DNA from: Ottowia massiliensis
GTDB taxonomy: Bacteria > Pseudomonadota > Gammaproteobacteria > Burkholderiales > Burkholderiaceae_C
Reading direction: 5' to 3'
DNA length: 64,000 bases
NCBI RefSeq assembly: GCF_900240305.1
Contig: NZ_LT964854.1
Span: 1,550,001 to 1,614,000 of the forward strand
Part shown: positions 56,347-64,000 of the stretch, piece by piece
Numbering within the stretch: the first letter of the stretch is position 1
Layout of the letters: each line of letters begins with the position of its first letter
Translations under genes and position numbers: made by a program
The notes under the pieces: model-generated
Databases searched by the model: none
Seen by the model: only the letters and a program-made list of their open reading frames with translations
Told to the model about the DNA's origin: nothing

Positions 56347-56747
56347 AAGGCTGTTCAAGGTTCATCCGCAGGCGCAAGCGGCTTGCGGTTTGCGCTTGGC
56401 CGTTCATCCCGATGCCCAAGCCTTTGCCCATCGCATCCAGATTGCAAGCAGGCTCTGATGACTGTCGCGCCCAATGGCCGCGCGCCCAGCCCGCGCCGGC
56501 CCCCAGCGCCGAAGGCCAAGCCCGTGCGCAGCCTGCCTGGAGCGCAAGAAGGCGGCCCGGGCAAGGCGGGCGGCATGATTTCGCTCCCCTATCCATAGCT
56601 AGATGTCCTAGTGGAAATTGCGCGAAACGGCATTTTGATGCCCCTTGATTCGCTCTTCTTTTTGACATTCACCGGTTGGCGAAAACAGGGCCTGGGGGCT
56701 GGTTCTAAGATACGTTTTTCATTTTTCACTCCCTAACTGTTTTCCAC
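56347..56747. other. Spacer between the ModA-like gene and argG
   Basis: Contains repeat copy 14 (56578-56664) and the argG leader. No other gene seen. Confidence 0.5.
56578..56664 (+). repeat. Dispersed ~85-bp repeat, copy 14
   Basis: TTTCGCTCCC, AGATGTCCTAGTGGAAAT, an inner hairpin GGCATTTTGATGCC and TTCGCTCTTCTTTTTG. This copy is 84 bases before argG. Numbers 12 and 13 are reserved for the inserts in the giant UvrA gene. Confidence 0.92.
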
Positions 56748-58091
56748 ATGTCCACCATCTTGCAATCGCTTCCCGCTGGCCAGAAAGTCGGCATCGCCTT
56801 TTCCGGCGGCCTGGACACTTCCGCCGCCCTGCTGTGGATGCGCCAGAAAGGCGCCGTGCCCTGCGCCTACACGGCCAATCTGGGCCAGCCTGACGAAACG
56901 GATTACGAGGCCATTCCGCGCAAGGCCCTGCAATACGGCGCCAAGCTGGCGCGCCTGATTGACTGCCGCCGCCAGCTCGCGCACGAAGGCATCGCCGCCT
57001 TGCAATGCAGCGCCTTTCACATCAGCACGGCGGGCGTGACCTACTTCAACACCACGCCGCTGGGTCGCGCCGTCACGGGCACGATGCTGGTGAACGCCAT
57101 GAAGGAAGACGATGTGAACATCTGGGGCGACGGCTCCACCTTCAAAGGCAACGACATCGAGCGCTTTTACCGCTACGGCCTGCTGGCCAACCCCGGCTTG
57201 CAAATCTACAAACCCTGGCTGGATCAGCGCTTCATCGACGAACTGGGCGGGCGCAAGGAAATGTCCGAGTTCCTGCGCGCATCAGGCTTTGACTACAAGA
57301 TGAGCGCCGAAAAAGCCTACAGCACCGACAGCAACATGCTCGGCGCCACGCACGAGGCCAAAGACCTGGAAGAACTCTCCAGCGGCATCCGCATCGTCGA
57401 GCCGATCATGGGCGTGGCCTTCTGGCGCGCGGACGTGGACATCCGGCCCGAAGAAGTGCGCGTGCGCTTTGAAGAAGGCCAGCCCGTGGCGCTCAATGGC
57501 CAGACCTTTGACGACCCCGTGGCGCTCATGCTCCGCGCCAACGAAATCGGCGGCCGCCACGGGCTGGGCATGAGCGACCAGATTGAAAACCGCATCATCG
57601 AAGCCAAAAGCCGGGGCATTTACGAAGCGCCGGGCATGGCGCTGCTGCACGCGGCCTACGAGCGGCTGGTCACGGGCATTCACAACGAAGACACCATCGA
57701 GCAATACCGCATCAACGGCCTGAAGCTGGGCCGCCTGCTCTACCAGGGCCGCTGGTTTGACCCGCAGGCCATCATGCTGCGCGAGATGTCGCAGCGCTGG
57801 GTGGCGCGCGCCATCACGGGCGAAGTCACGCTGGAGCTGCGGCGCGGCAACGACTACAGCATCCTCAACACTGAAAGCCCCAACCTCACCTACGCGCCAG
57901 AGCGCCTGTCGATGGAAAAGGTGGAAAACGCCCCCTTCACGCCCGCCGACCGCATTGGGCAGCTGACCATGCGCAACCTCGACATCACCGACACGCGCGG
58001 CAAGCTCGGCGTGTATGCCCGCGCCGGACTGCTGCAACTGGGCCAAGACTCGGTGCTGCCGCAGCTTGGCCACACGCGCCAGCCGCAGTAA
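56748..58091 (+). CDS. argG: Argininosuccinate synthase
   Basis: Joins citrulline and aspartate with ATP in arginine synthesis. The ATP motif AFSGGLDTSAAL is at about 17-28, and it is the long enterobacterial type (447 residues), with ALQYGAKLARLIDCRRQLAHEG, WGDGSTFKGNDIERFYRYGLLAN and TGIHNEDTIEQYR. It stands alone between spacer regions. Together with argE it shows that the arginine pathway is present. Confidence 0.95.
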   Translation: MSTILQSLPAGQKVGIAFSGGLDTSAALLWMRQKGAVPCAYTANLGQPDETDYEAIPRKALQYGAKLARLIDCRRQLAHEGIAALQCSAFHISTAGVTYFNTTPLGRAVTGTMLVNAMKEDDVNIWGDGSTFKGNDIERFYRYGLLANPGLQIYKPWLDQRFIDELGGRKEMSEFLRASGFDYKMSAEKAYSTDSNMLGATHEAKDLEELSSGIRIVEPIMGVAFWRADVDIRPEEVRVRFEEGQPVALNGQTFDDPVALMLRANEIGGRHGLGMSDQIENRIIEAKSRGIYEAPGMALLHAAYERLVTGIHNEDTIEQYRINGLKLGRLLYQGRWFDPQAIMLREMSQRWVARAITGEVTLELRRGNDYSILNTESPNLTYAPERLSMEKVENAPFTPADRIGQLTMRNLDITDTRGKLGVYARAGLLQLGQDSVLPQLGHTRQPQ

Positions 58092-58532
58092 GCGCCTGCC
58101 CAGCGTCTGGCCGAAGGGGAAACAGGCGGATCAGGAGGGCGGATCGGGCCGGACTGCAAGGCGCAAGACGGCCCGAAGCCGCAGGCAGATGGCCAGCAGG
58201 CTCTGCCGGCTCCCGGGGCGTGACAGCAATACGGGCCGCCGCGCAATCGGGCAAATCCCAATAGGCAAGCGGCTTTTCCGCGCGTACAGTTCCCTCCATC
58301 GCAGCGCCGCAGGGCCTGGCCAGGCGAGCTGCCGCGAGGGGACCGAAGGAGACAAACCGCCAAGGCCAGCCTCCGCAAGAGGCACAAAAACACAAACAGG
58401 CCGCGCCAGTTGCATGAAGCGACCCGCACGCCGGGTTTTTACGGGCATCGCAAGATGCCCGTTTTTCTTGGCCTCTTCTTCTCATCCGCCCCGGGCGCAA
58501 GCCTCGCGATTCACCACTCACGGACAGGCCGC
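58092..58532. other. Long non-coding region between argG and the TSUP permease
   Basis: About 440 bases without a convincing gene. Near its end is a strong terminator (58441-58466). The terminator lies 350 bases after argG, so there may be a long 3' untranslated region or a separate small RNA, but no RNA family was recognised. Confidence 0.45.
58441..58466 (+). terminator. Strong rho-independent terminator
   Basis: Perfect nine-base stem ACGGGCATC / GATGCCCGT with a GCAA tetraloop and five T. A weaker CCCG...CGGGTTTTT hairpin directly precedes it. Confidence 0.93.
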
Positions 58533-59294
58533 ATGCTCGATCTGCTCATCGTCTCTTGCGCCTCGCTGCTGGCGGGGCTGATTGACGCCATCGTCGGCGG
58601 CGGCGGCCTGGTGCTGGTGCCCACGCTGTTTGCCGCCTACCCCGCCATGCCTCCGGCCACCTTGCTGGGCACCAACAAAAGCGCCTCGGTATGGGGCACG
58701 TTCATCGCCGCCGTGCAATACAGCCGCCAGGCGCCCATGCGCTGGCCCGTGCTGCTGCCGGCCGCCGCCGCTGCGCTGCTGGGTTCGCTGGGCGGCGCGT
58801 GGACGGTCACGCAAGTCGAACCAGACTTTTTGCGCCGCCTGCTGCCCCTCATCCTGATCGCCGTGCTGGCCTACACGCTGGCCCGCAAAGACCTGGGCCG
58901 CATCCACGCGCCGCGCTACGCCCTGCGCGGCGAGCAGCTGGCCGCCTCGCTCATCGGGCTGGGCATTGGCTGGTACGACGGCTTTTTCGGCCCCGGCACG
59001 GGCAGCTTCTTCATCTTTCTGTTCGTGCGGCTGCTGGGCTACGATTTTCTCAACGCCTCGGCGGCCGCCAAACTGCTGAACGTGGCCACCAATGTGGCCG
59101 CCATCGCCCTGTTCGCCGCCAAGGGGCATGTGTGGTGGCAGGCGGGCCTGGTCATGGCCGCTGCCAATGTGGCCGGCAGCCTGATCGGCACGCGGCTGGC
59201 GCTCAGGCACGGCGCGGGCTTTGTGCGCGGCGCGTTCATTCTGGTGGTCAGCGCGCTGATTCTGAAAACGGGCTACGACGCCTTCTTCAAGTAA
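58533..59294 (+). CDS. TSUP family (TauE/SafE) membrane permease
   Basis: Inner-membrane transporter of the sulfite exporter TauE/SafE (DUF81) family. The start at 58533 gives 253 residues with about eight helices. Family motifs are AGLIDAIVGGGGLVLVPTLFAAYP near the N-terminus, LLGTNKSASVWGTFIAAVQY, and the repeat GLGIGWYDGFFGPGTGSFFIFLFV. Substrates proposed for the family include sulfite, sulfoacetate and related anions; none can be chosen here. It is convergent with the uracil glycosylase gene. Confidence 0.9.
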   Translation: MLDLLIVSCASLLAGLIDAIVGGGGLVLVPTLFAAYPAMPPATLLGTNKSASVWGTFIAAVQYSRQAPMRWPVLLPAAAAALLGSLGGAWTVTQVEPDFLRRLLPLILIAVLAYTLARKDLGRIHAPRYALRGEQLAASLIGLGIGWYDGFFGPGTGSFFIFLFVRLLGYDFLNASAAAKLLNVATNVAAIALFAAKGHVWWQAGLVMAAANVAGSLIGTRLALRHGAGFVRGAFILVVSALILKTGYDAFFK

Positions 59295-59364
59295 AGGCGC
59301 ATAAGCGCCTGATGCCGCATCTTGCGCTCCCTGCCAGCAGGCCGCAAGCGTCAGAAGCAGGATC

Positions 59365-59452
59365 AATTCGCTCCTGTATCAATAGCATGAGGTCCTAGTG
59401 TAACGGGCGCTGAAGCCGCTTTTGATGGCCCTGGATTTGCTCCTTTTTCTGG
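59365..59452 (+). repeat. Dispersed ~85-bp repeat, copy 15
   Basis: AATTCGCTCCT, ATAGCATGAGGTCCTAGTG and GATTTGCTCCTTTTTCTG. It ends eight bases before the uracil glycosylase stop. Confidence 0.92.
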
Positions 59453-59459
59453 TGTGCAT

Positions 59460-60404
59460 TCAGGGCTGCGTTTGCTCCCGCATCACTTGCAGGGCCAGGC
59501 ACAAGTCCTGCCAGGCGCGGGCCTTGTCGGGCGGGTTGCGCAGCAGGTAGGACGGGTGGTAGGTGACGATGACGGGCACGCCCGCGTACTGGTGCGCGCG
59601 CCCGCGCAGGCGGCCAATCGGCTCGCTGGTTTGCAGCAGCGACTGCACGGCAAAGCGCCCCATCGCCAGAATGACTTGCGGCTGCACCAGCGCCACCTGG
59701 CGGCGCAGGTAAGGCTCGCAGCGGGCCACTTCGTCCGGCTGCGGGTTGCGGTTGCCGGGGGGGCGGCACTTGAGCACGTTGGCGATGTACACGCCCTCGG
59801 CAGGCGGGCCGCCGGCCTGGCCTTCCTGGCCCGCCTGGCCCGCGCGTTTTTCCAGCGCGTCGATGGCGTCGTCCGCGTGGCGCGACAGGCCCATGGCCGC
59901 CAGCATGGCATCGAGCAGCTTGCCCGCCGGGCCGACGAAAGGCTGGCCCTGCCGGTCTTCCTGCTCGCCGGGGGCTTCGCCAACCACCATCCAGCGGGCC
60001 TGGCGCGCGCCCGCGCCAAACACGGTCTGGCGGCGGGTTTCGCACAAGCCGCAAGCCTGGCACTGGGCGACGGCGGTTTGCAGCGCGGGCCAGTCCATGT
60101 CCGCGACGGCCTGGGCGCTGGCGGCGGACGCTTCGGGCCGGGCGGGCGCTTTGGGTGTTTCGGGCGTTCCGGGCGTTCTGGCCGGAGCCTTTGGCCCCGC
60201 AGGCGCCGCTTCTGCCCGCGCGGCAGCTGGCGGCGGCAAAACAGGCGCGGCGGCCCGCGCTTCAGGCGCTGCCGCATCGGGCTGGCACGGCTCTTTTTCT
60301 TTGGCGGGGCGGGCCTTGGCGCGGGGCAGCCAGTGGGTGCGGATGCCCATTTCGGCCAGCATGGCGCGCTGGCGCTCGCTCAGGGTGTCCCTCAAGGTGT
60401 CCAT
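59460..60404 (-). CDS. Family 4 uracil-DNA glycosylase
   Basis: Iron-sulfur DNA glycosylase that removes uracil from DNA. The cluster cysteines are in CQACGLC (115-121) and KCRPPGNRNP with a later CEPYL, the active-site block is GEAPGEQED (142-150) and the C-terminal motif is TYHPSYLLR. Residues 30-100 are an Ala/Pro-rich linker. Length 314, longer than most family members because of that linker. It lies downstream of rimI-tsaB on the same strand, a common arrangement. Confidence 0.92.
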   Translation of the reverse strand: MDTLRDTLSERQRAMLAEMGIRTHWLPRAKARPAKEKEPCQPDAAAPEARAAAPVLPPPAAARAEAAPAGPKAPARTPGTPETPKAPARPEASAASAQAVADMDWPALQTAVAQCQACGLCETRRQTVFGAGARQARWMVVGEAPGEQEDRQGQPFVGPAGKLLDAMLAAMGLSRHADDAIDALEKRAGQAGQEGQAGGPPAEGVYIANVLKCRPPGNRNPQPDEVARCEPYLRRQVALVQPQVILAMGRFAVQSLLQTSEPIGRLRGRAHQYAGVPVIVTYHPSYLLRNPPDKARAWQDLCLALQVMREQTQP

Positions 60405-60425
60405 TTCGGCGGCTTTGGGGCGGGG

Positions 60426-60881
60426 TCAGAGATCCAGGCGCATGACGATGGCGTCTTCGCGCTGATTGTTGGCGCCCGGGTAGTAGCCGCGCCGCAGGCC
60501 CGCTTGCGTGAAGCCGCAGCGGCGGTATGCGCGCAAGGCGCGCTCGTTGCTGGCGCGCGCTTCCAGCCAGACGCACGCCGCGCCCTGCCCGCGCGCCCAG
60601 AGCGCAAGCGCCCGCAGCAGCACGCCGGCCAGGCCCTGGCCCTGGCTTTCGGGCGCCACGGCCAGGTTGAGCAAGTGCGCTTCCTGCACGCCGGGCATGG
60701 CCACAAGGTAGCCCAGCAGCCGCTCTCCGGCCATCAGGCCCAGCAGGCAGTTGCCTGCGGCCAGCGCGCTGGCAAAGTGCCCGCGCGTCCACGGATGGGC
60801 CTGCGCGGCTTGCTCAATGGCCAGCACGGCGTCCAGATGCGACGCCGTCAGGGCCTCCAGATGCGGCGCGGGGGCTGTCAC
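60426..60881 (-). CDS. rimI: Ribosomal-protein-alanine N-acetyltransferase
   Basis: GNAT acetyltransferase that modifies ribosomal protein S18. The CoA loop is VAPESQGQGLAGVLLRALALWARG and the C-terminal block is ASNERALRAYRRCGFTQAGLRRGYY. The GTG at 60881 overlaps the tsaB stop by four bases (GTGA) and gives 151 residues, the family size. tsaB-rimI is a conserved pair. Confidence 0.92.
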   Translation of the reverse strand: MTAPAPHLEALTASHLDAVLAIEQAAQAHPWTRGHFASALAAGNCLLGLMAGERLLGYLVAMPGVQEAHLLNLAVAPESQGQGLAGVLLRALALWARGQGAACVWLEARASNERALRAYRRCGFTQAGLRRGYYPGANNQREDAIVMRLDL

Positions 60882-61630
60882 GCGCAGCCCTCCGCCCGGC
60901 CTTGCTCCGCCCGCTTCTGCTTCGCTGCTTCCGCCGCGCGGGCGGCCAGCCGCTCGGCGGTGGTTTGCGCCACTTTGTCGCGGATGTACAGGGGCAGCGC
61001 CTGCTCGGCGGACAGGCCCTGCCCGGCGGCCAGCATGGGCGCGGCCAGCGCGAGCAAGGCCGTGGCAGCGGGCTGGGCAGGCAGGCGGGGCAGGCTGTCC
61101 AGCGCGGGCGGCAGGCGGCTGCCGCAGGCGCTGGCGGCGTTGCCCGCCAAGGCCCAGCCAGCGGCGGACTCGCCAGCGGGCAGGGCCAGCTCCTCGGGCG
61201 CGCACACGCGCGCGGCGTCCAGGGCGCGCCAGGCATCTGCCTGCCAGATGAAAGGGGCGGCATAAACCTCGCCCATGCGGGCGTCCAGCCAGGCGAGCGC
61301 GCGCGTGAGGCCGTGGCGCTGGCGGGCGTTTTCGGCCACGGCCAGCAGGGTGTCGATGGGCAGCACGGGCACGCCCGCGCCCCAGGCCAGCCCCTGGGCC
61401 ACGGCGCAGGCGGTGCGCAGGCCGGTGAAAGCGCCGGGGCCGCGCCCGAAGGCGATGGCGTGCAGGCCGGCCACGGCCAGCTGCGCCTGCTCCAGCAGCG
61501 CCAGCGCCTGCTCAATGAGCGTGGCGGAGGCTTGCGCGCCGCCGGCCGCCTCGTGCGCGAACACCTGCGGGCCGCGCTGCACGGCGATGGAGAGCGTTTC
61601 GGTGCTGGTGTCAAAGGCCAGAAGATTCAT
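60878..61630 (-). CDS. tsaB: tRNA threonylcarbamoyladenosine biosynthesis protein TsaB
   Basis: Partner of TsaD and TsaE in making t6A37 in tRNA. It has the sugar-kinase-like opening LLAFDTSTETLSIAVQRG, AIAFGRGPGAFTGLRTACAVAQGLAWG and LAWLDARMGEVYAA. Length 250 residues. Immediately followed by rimI with a coupled start, and preceded by a short spacer and a SnoaL-like gene. Confidence 0.93.
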   Translation of the reverse strand: MNLLAFDTSTETLSIAVQRGPQVFAHEAAGGAQASATLIEQALALLEQAQLAVAGLHAIAFGRGPGAFTGLRTACAVAQGLAWGAGVPVLPIDTLLAVAENARQRHGLTRALAWLDARMGEVYAAPFIWQADAWRALDAARVCAPEELALPAGESAAGWALAGNAASACGSRLPPALDSLPRLPAQPAATALLALAAPMLAAGQGLSAEQALPLYIRDKVAQTTAERLAARAAEAAKQKRAEQGRAEGCA

Positions 61631-61651
61631 GGCGCGGGCGCGTCTTGGGTT

Positions 61652-62083
61652 TCAGTGTTCAGACGGAGCCTGGGCCTGCTTGCGCAGCGCCGAGGCAATG
61701 AGCGTTTGCGTGCCAAACCAGCCCCAGTAGATGCGGTGGCGCTGGATGAGGCGGCCTTGCAGCTCCATGAATTCGAGAATGTCGATTTGCTCGCCCTGCG
61801 GCGTGGCGCGGGGGTATTCCCACACGAGCAGGCCGCCTGCGCTCAGAAAACGCCCGTCGCGGTGCCAGCGCACGAGTTCGTTGGGGCGGCGGCGCGTGCC
61901 TTCTTCGAGGAATTCACGGATTTGCGCGTGCCCGCGCAGCACGCCGCTGGCGCGGTTCAGGATGACGGGCACAAGGGGCGACTCCAGCTCGGCGTCTTCG
62001 GCGTAGAGCGCCAGCAGCGCGGGCACGTCGCGGCTGCGGGCGGCTTCGTGCCAGCGGGCGTAGATGAATTCGGCATCGGTCAT
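61652..62083 (-). CDS. SnoaL-like / nuclear transport factor 2 family protein
   Basis: A 143-residue protein with the NTF2-like cone fold pattern: MTDAEFIYARWHEAARSRDVPALLALYAEDAELESPLVP, HAQIREFLEEG and the strand run LVWEYPRATPQGEQIDILEFMELQGRLIQRHRIYWGW. Members are enzymes or ligand-binding proteins of many kinds; no role can be assigned. The ATG at 62083 has AAGGAG about nine bases upstream. It is downstream of trpC on the same strand, separated by a repeat copy. Confidence 0.8.
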   Translation of the reverse strand: MTDAEFIYARWHEAARSRDVPALLALYAEDAELESPLVPVILNRASGVLRGHAQIREFLEEGTRRRPNELVRWHRDGRFLSAGGLLVWEYPRATPQGEQIDILEFMELQGRLIQRHRIYWGWFGTQTLIASALRKQAQAPSEH

Positions 62084-62152
62084 GGATGGACTCCTTCTGG
62101 CGGCTGAAAAGCGCGGCGCTCTGGCGCATGCCGGGGCGGGAAGGCAGGCGCC

Positions 62153-62241
62153 ATTTTTGCTCCTTGTTCCATAGCAATACCTCCTGGACGAATAAGCGCA
62201 GATGCCATTTCCAGGCCCCTGAATTCCGCTCCTCTTTTTTG
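62153..62241 (+). repeat. Dispersed ~85-bp repeat, copy 16 (degenerate)
   Basis: TTTTTGCTCCTTGTTCCATAG and GAATTCCGCTCCTCTTTTTTG ends are kept, the core is changed to ACCTCCTGGACG. It stops four bases before the trpC stop codon. Confidence 0.78.
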
Positions 62242-62245
62242 CTCT

Positions 62246-63049
62246 TCAGCCGCCAAACAGCTCGGCCAGCGCGCGGCCTGGCTCGCTGGCGCGCATGAAG
62301 GTTTCGCCCACGAGGAAGGCGTGCACGCCTGCCTGGCGCAGGCGCTGCACGTCAGCGCGGGTGGCGATGCCGCTTTCGGCCACGGGCAGGCGGCCGGCGG
62401 GCAGGGCGGGCAGCAGATCGAGCGTGGTTTGCAGCGTGGTGGCGAAGGTGCGCAAGTTGCGGTTGTTGATGCCGATGAGCGGGGTTTTCAGGCGCAGCGC
62501 GCGCTCCAGCTCGGCGGCGTCGTGCACTTCGGCCAGCACGGCCATGTCCAGGCTGTGGGCCAGGGCTTCCAGCTCGGCCATTTGCGCGTCTTGCAGGCAG
62601 GCGGCGATGAGCAAGATGGCGTCGGCGCCCATTGCGCGGGCTTCGTAAACCTGCCAGGGGTCGATGATGAAGTCTTTGCGCAGCACGGGCAGGCCGCAGC
62701 TGGCGCGCGCCTGCTTGAGGTAGTCGGGGCAGCCCTGGAAGAACTGCCGGTCGGTGAGCACGGAAAGGCAGGCGGCGCGGGTGACGCCGTCGCCCTGGGC
62801 ATAGCTTTGGGCGATGTCGGCGGGCGCGAAGTCGGCGCGGATGACGCCCTTGCTGGGGCTGGCTTTCTTGACTTCGGCGATGACGGCGGCCTGCCCGGCG
62901 GCCACTTTGGCGCGCAAGGCGGCGGTGAAGTCGCGCGTGAGCACGCGGCTTTCGGCGTCGGCGCGCATGGCGGGCAGGGGAATTTTTTTCTGGCCGGCGG
63001 CGATTTCCTCGCGCTTGACGGCGATGATTTTTTGCAGGATGTCGTTCAT
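62246..63049 (-). CDS. trpC: Indole-3-glycerol phosphate synthase
   Basis: Ring closure step of tryptophan synthesis, a TIM-barrel enzyme. Catalytic and substrate residues are in VIAEVKKASPSKG (Lys61), VLRKDFIID (122-130), VLAEVH (171-176) and GINNRNL (193-199), with VAESGIATRADV near the end. Length 267 residues, single-function. Its ATG overlaps the preceding small membrane-protein gene by four bases. Confidence 0.96.
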   Translation of the reverse strand: MNDILQKIIAVKREEIAAGQKKIPLPAMRADAESRVLTRDFTAALRAKVAAGQAAVIAEVKKASPSKGVIRADFAPADIAQSYAQGDGVTRAACLSVLTDRQFFQGCPDYLKQARASCGLPVLRKDFIIDPWQVYEARAMGADAILLIAACLQDAQMAELEALAHSLDMAVLAEVHDAAELERALRLKTPLIGINNRNLRTFATTLQTTLDLLPALPAGRLPVAESGIATRADVQRLRQAGVHAFLVGETFMRASEPGRALAELFGG

Positions 63050-63351
63050 GGCTGGCGGGCGGTTTCAGCGGCGCTTTGTGCGGCGGCGGGCGCGCCGCCT
63101 GGTGTGCTGTTGGGCGTGTCGTTCTGTGCGCTGTTTGGCGCGTTGTTTGGCGCGTTTCCGGGCGCGCCGCCTGCCGCGCTTTCTATCTTGCTGCCCGTCT
63201 CGCCGCTTTCTTCATGAATGCCGCGCCGCAGGTTGCGGATGGTTTTGATGAGCATGAAGTAGGTCATCAAAGCGGCGATGACGATGACGATGGCGAGGGT
63301 GCCGAAGATTTTGAACAGCTCCGCCGTGGTGGGCATGTCGTGGTGGAACAT
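63046..63351 (-). CDS. Small single-pass membrane protein between trpD and trpC
   Basis: A 101-residue protein starting at 63351 with AAAGGAG upstream. Residues 1-12 are polar, 13-35 form one membrane helix (FGTLAIVIVIAALMTYFMLI), then KTIRNLRRG, and a tail from about 45 of Asn/Pro/Gly/Ala repeats (GAPGNAPNNAPNSAQNDTPN). It overlaps trpC by four bases (ATGA), so its translation is tied to trpC. I do not recognise a family. A phosphate- or membrane-linked role in tryptophan synthesis would be guesswork. Confidence 0.75.
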   Translation of the reverse strand: MFHHDMPTTAELFKIFGTLAIVIVIAALMTYFMLIKTIRNLRRGIHEESGETGSKIESAAGGAPGNAPNNAPNSAQNDTPNSTPGGAPAAAQSAAETARQP

Positions 63352-63412
63352 GGGGCGCGCTCCTTTTCTTGCGTGTGGGCTGCCGGGGTGGCCTTGCGTG
63401 TTTCGTGCGGCT

Positions 63413-64000
63413 TCAGGCAGTGCGGCTGAAGGCTTGCACCTGCTCCAGCTTGGCTTGCGCCGCGCCGCTGGCAATGGCGGCGCGCGCCTGCTGCACGCCT
63501 TCGGCCAGGCTGGCGGCCACGCCGGCGGCGTAGAGCGCGCCGCCCGCGTTCAGGGCCACGATGTCTTGCGCCTGGCCCGGCTGGCCCGCGAGCACGGCGC
63601 GCACGATGGCGACCGATTCGGCGGGCGTGGCCACGCGGATGCCTTGCGGCGGCTGGGTGTCGAGGCCGAAGTCTTCGGGGCGGATTTCGTATTCGCGGAT
63701 TTGGCCGTTTTGCAGCTCGGCCACGAGGGTGGGCGCGCCCAGGCTGATTTCGTCCATGCCGTCCAGCCCGTGCACCACGAGGGCGTGCCGCGCGCCCAGG
63801 GCTTGCAGCACGCGCGCCTGGATGCCGACCAGATCGGGGTGGAACACGCCCATGAGGATGTTGGGCGCGTCAGCCGGGTTGGTCAGGGGGCCGAGCAGGT
63901 TGAACAGGGTTTTCACGCCCATTTCCTTGCGGATGGCGGCCACGTTTTTCATGGCCGGGTGGTGGTTGGGCGCGAACATGAAGCCCACGCCGGTTTCGGC
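63413..64000 (-). CDS. trpD: Anthranilate phosphoribosyltransferase (5' end outside window)
   Basis: Second step of tryptophan synthesis, joining anthranilate and PRPP. The C-terminal about 196 residues are present: GFMFAPNHHPAMKNVAAIRKEMGVKTLFNLLGPLTNPA and VVHGLDGMDEISLGAPT are specific to TrpD. The frame is open to the window end, so the gene is cut by the window, not truncated. The trpD, small membrane protein and trpC genes form one operon. Confidence 0.95.
   Translation of the reverse strand, partial: AETGVGFMFAPNHHPAMKNVAAIRKEMGVKTLFNLLGPLTNPADAPNILMGVFHPDLVGIQARVLQALGARHALVVHGLDGMDEISLGAPTLVAELQNGQIREYEIRPEDFGLDTQPPQGIRVATPAESVAIVRAVLAGQPGQAQDIVALNAGGALYAAGVAASLAEGVQQARAAIASGAAQAKLEQVQAFSRTA

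Overview
The window is high-GC DNA from a betaproteobacterium, most likely a member or close relative of the Comamonadaceae (Burkholderiales). The evidence is the betaproteobacterial protein sequences, the rlmN-pilW-rodZ-ispG order, the lgt/DOMON-like/NamZ cluster, a tandem double-length UvrA paralogue, and intergenic repeats ending in TATCAAAA-like motifs that I associate with this family. No rRNA, tRNA, CRISPR array or insertion sequence was recognised.

Layout: 1-2.2 kb, an SsuA/SsuB-like ABC importer whose permease is broken. 2.6-8.4 kb, holA, alr, argE, htpX and an OmpA-family lipoprotein-like porin. 8.6-15.1 kb, gyrA, a DUF2059 protein, pheA, tyrA and a 3-hydroxyacyl-CoA dehydrogenase. 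15.4-18.3 kb, a low-molecular-weight tyrosine phosphatase, then a type-44 polymorphic toxin with a small lipoprotein as probable immunity partner. 18.4-21.8 kb, NamZ (DUF1343), a DOMON-like protein, lgt and a flavodoxin-like reductase. 22-25.3 kb, a complete glutamate/aspartate ABC importer (gltIJKL). 25.5-30.6 kb, a phasin-like protein, a truncated TolC-family gene and a DsbD/ScsB-type reductase. 30.8-37.3 kb, uvrA, prfA, murA and ndk. 37.3-41.7 kb, rlmN-pilW-rodZ-like-ispG. 41.8-46 kb is an accessory stretch with decayed genes of foreign look, an alanine/sodium symporter, and a strongly AT-rich Ser/Thr kinase gene with an A9 tract just after its start. 46-52.3 kb is a 2120-residue UvrA paralogue. 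52.4-59.3 kb, two lipid A acyltransferase-like genes, metK, a ModA-like lipoprotein, argG and a TSUP permease. 59.4-64 kb, a family 4 uracil-DNA glycosylase, rimI, tsaB, a SnoaL-like protein, trpC, a small membrane protein and trpD.

Three things stand out. First, a dispersed 82-89 bp repeat occurs 14 times in intergenic spaces, and in six of the eight convergent gene junctions. It contributes the last codons of uvrA, and related repeats form three in-frame inserts in the giant UvrA. Second, the AT-rich kinase gene looks like a phase-variable (contingency) or slippage-controlled locus. Third, the type-44 toxin is paired with a lipoprotein, which points to an envelope target or periplasmic protection.

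Assembly warning: 27852-28089 is not native sequence. It holds an Illumina Nextera adapter with an index and poly-A, then a low-GC fragment resembling a Firmicutes FAD oxidoreductase, then a run of N. The TolC-family gene is cut by this artefact, so nothing should be inferred biologically from that junction.
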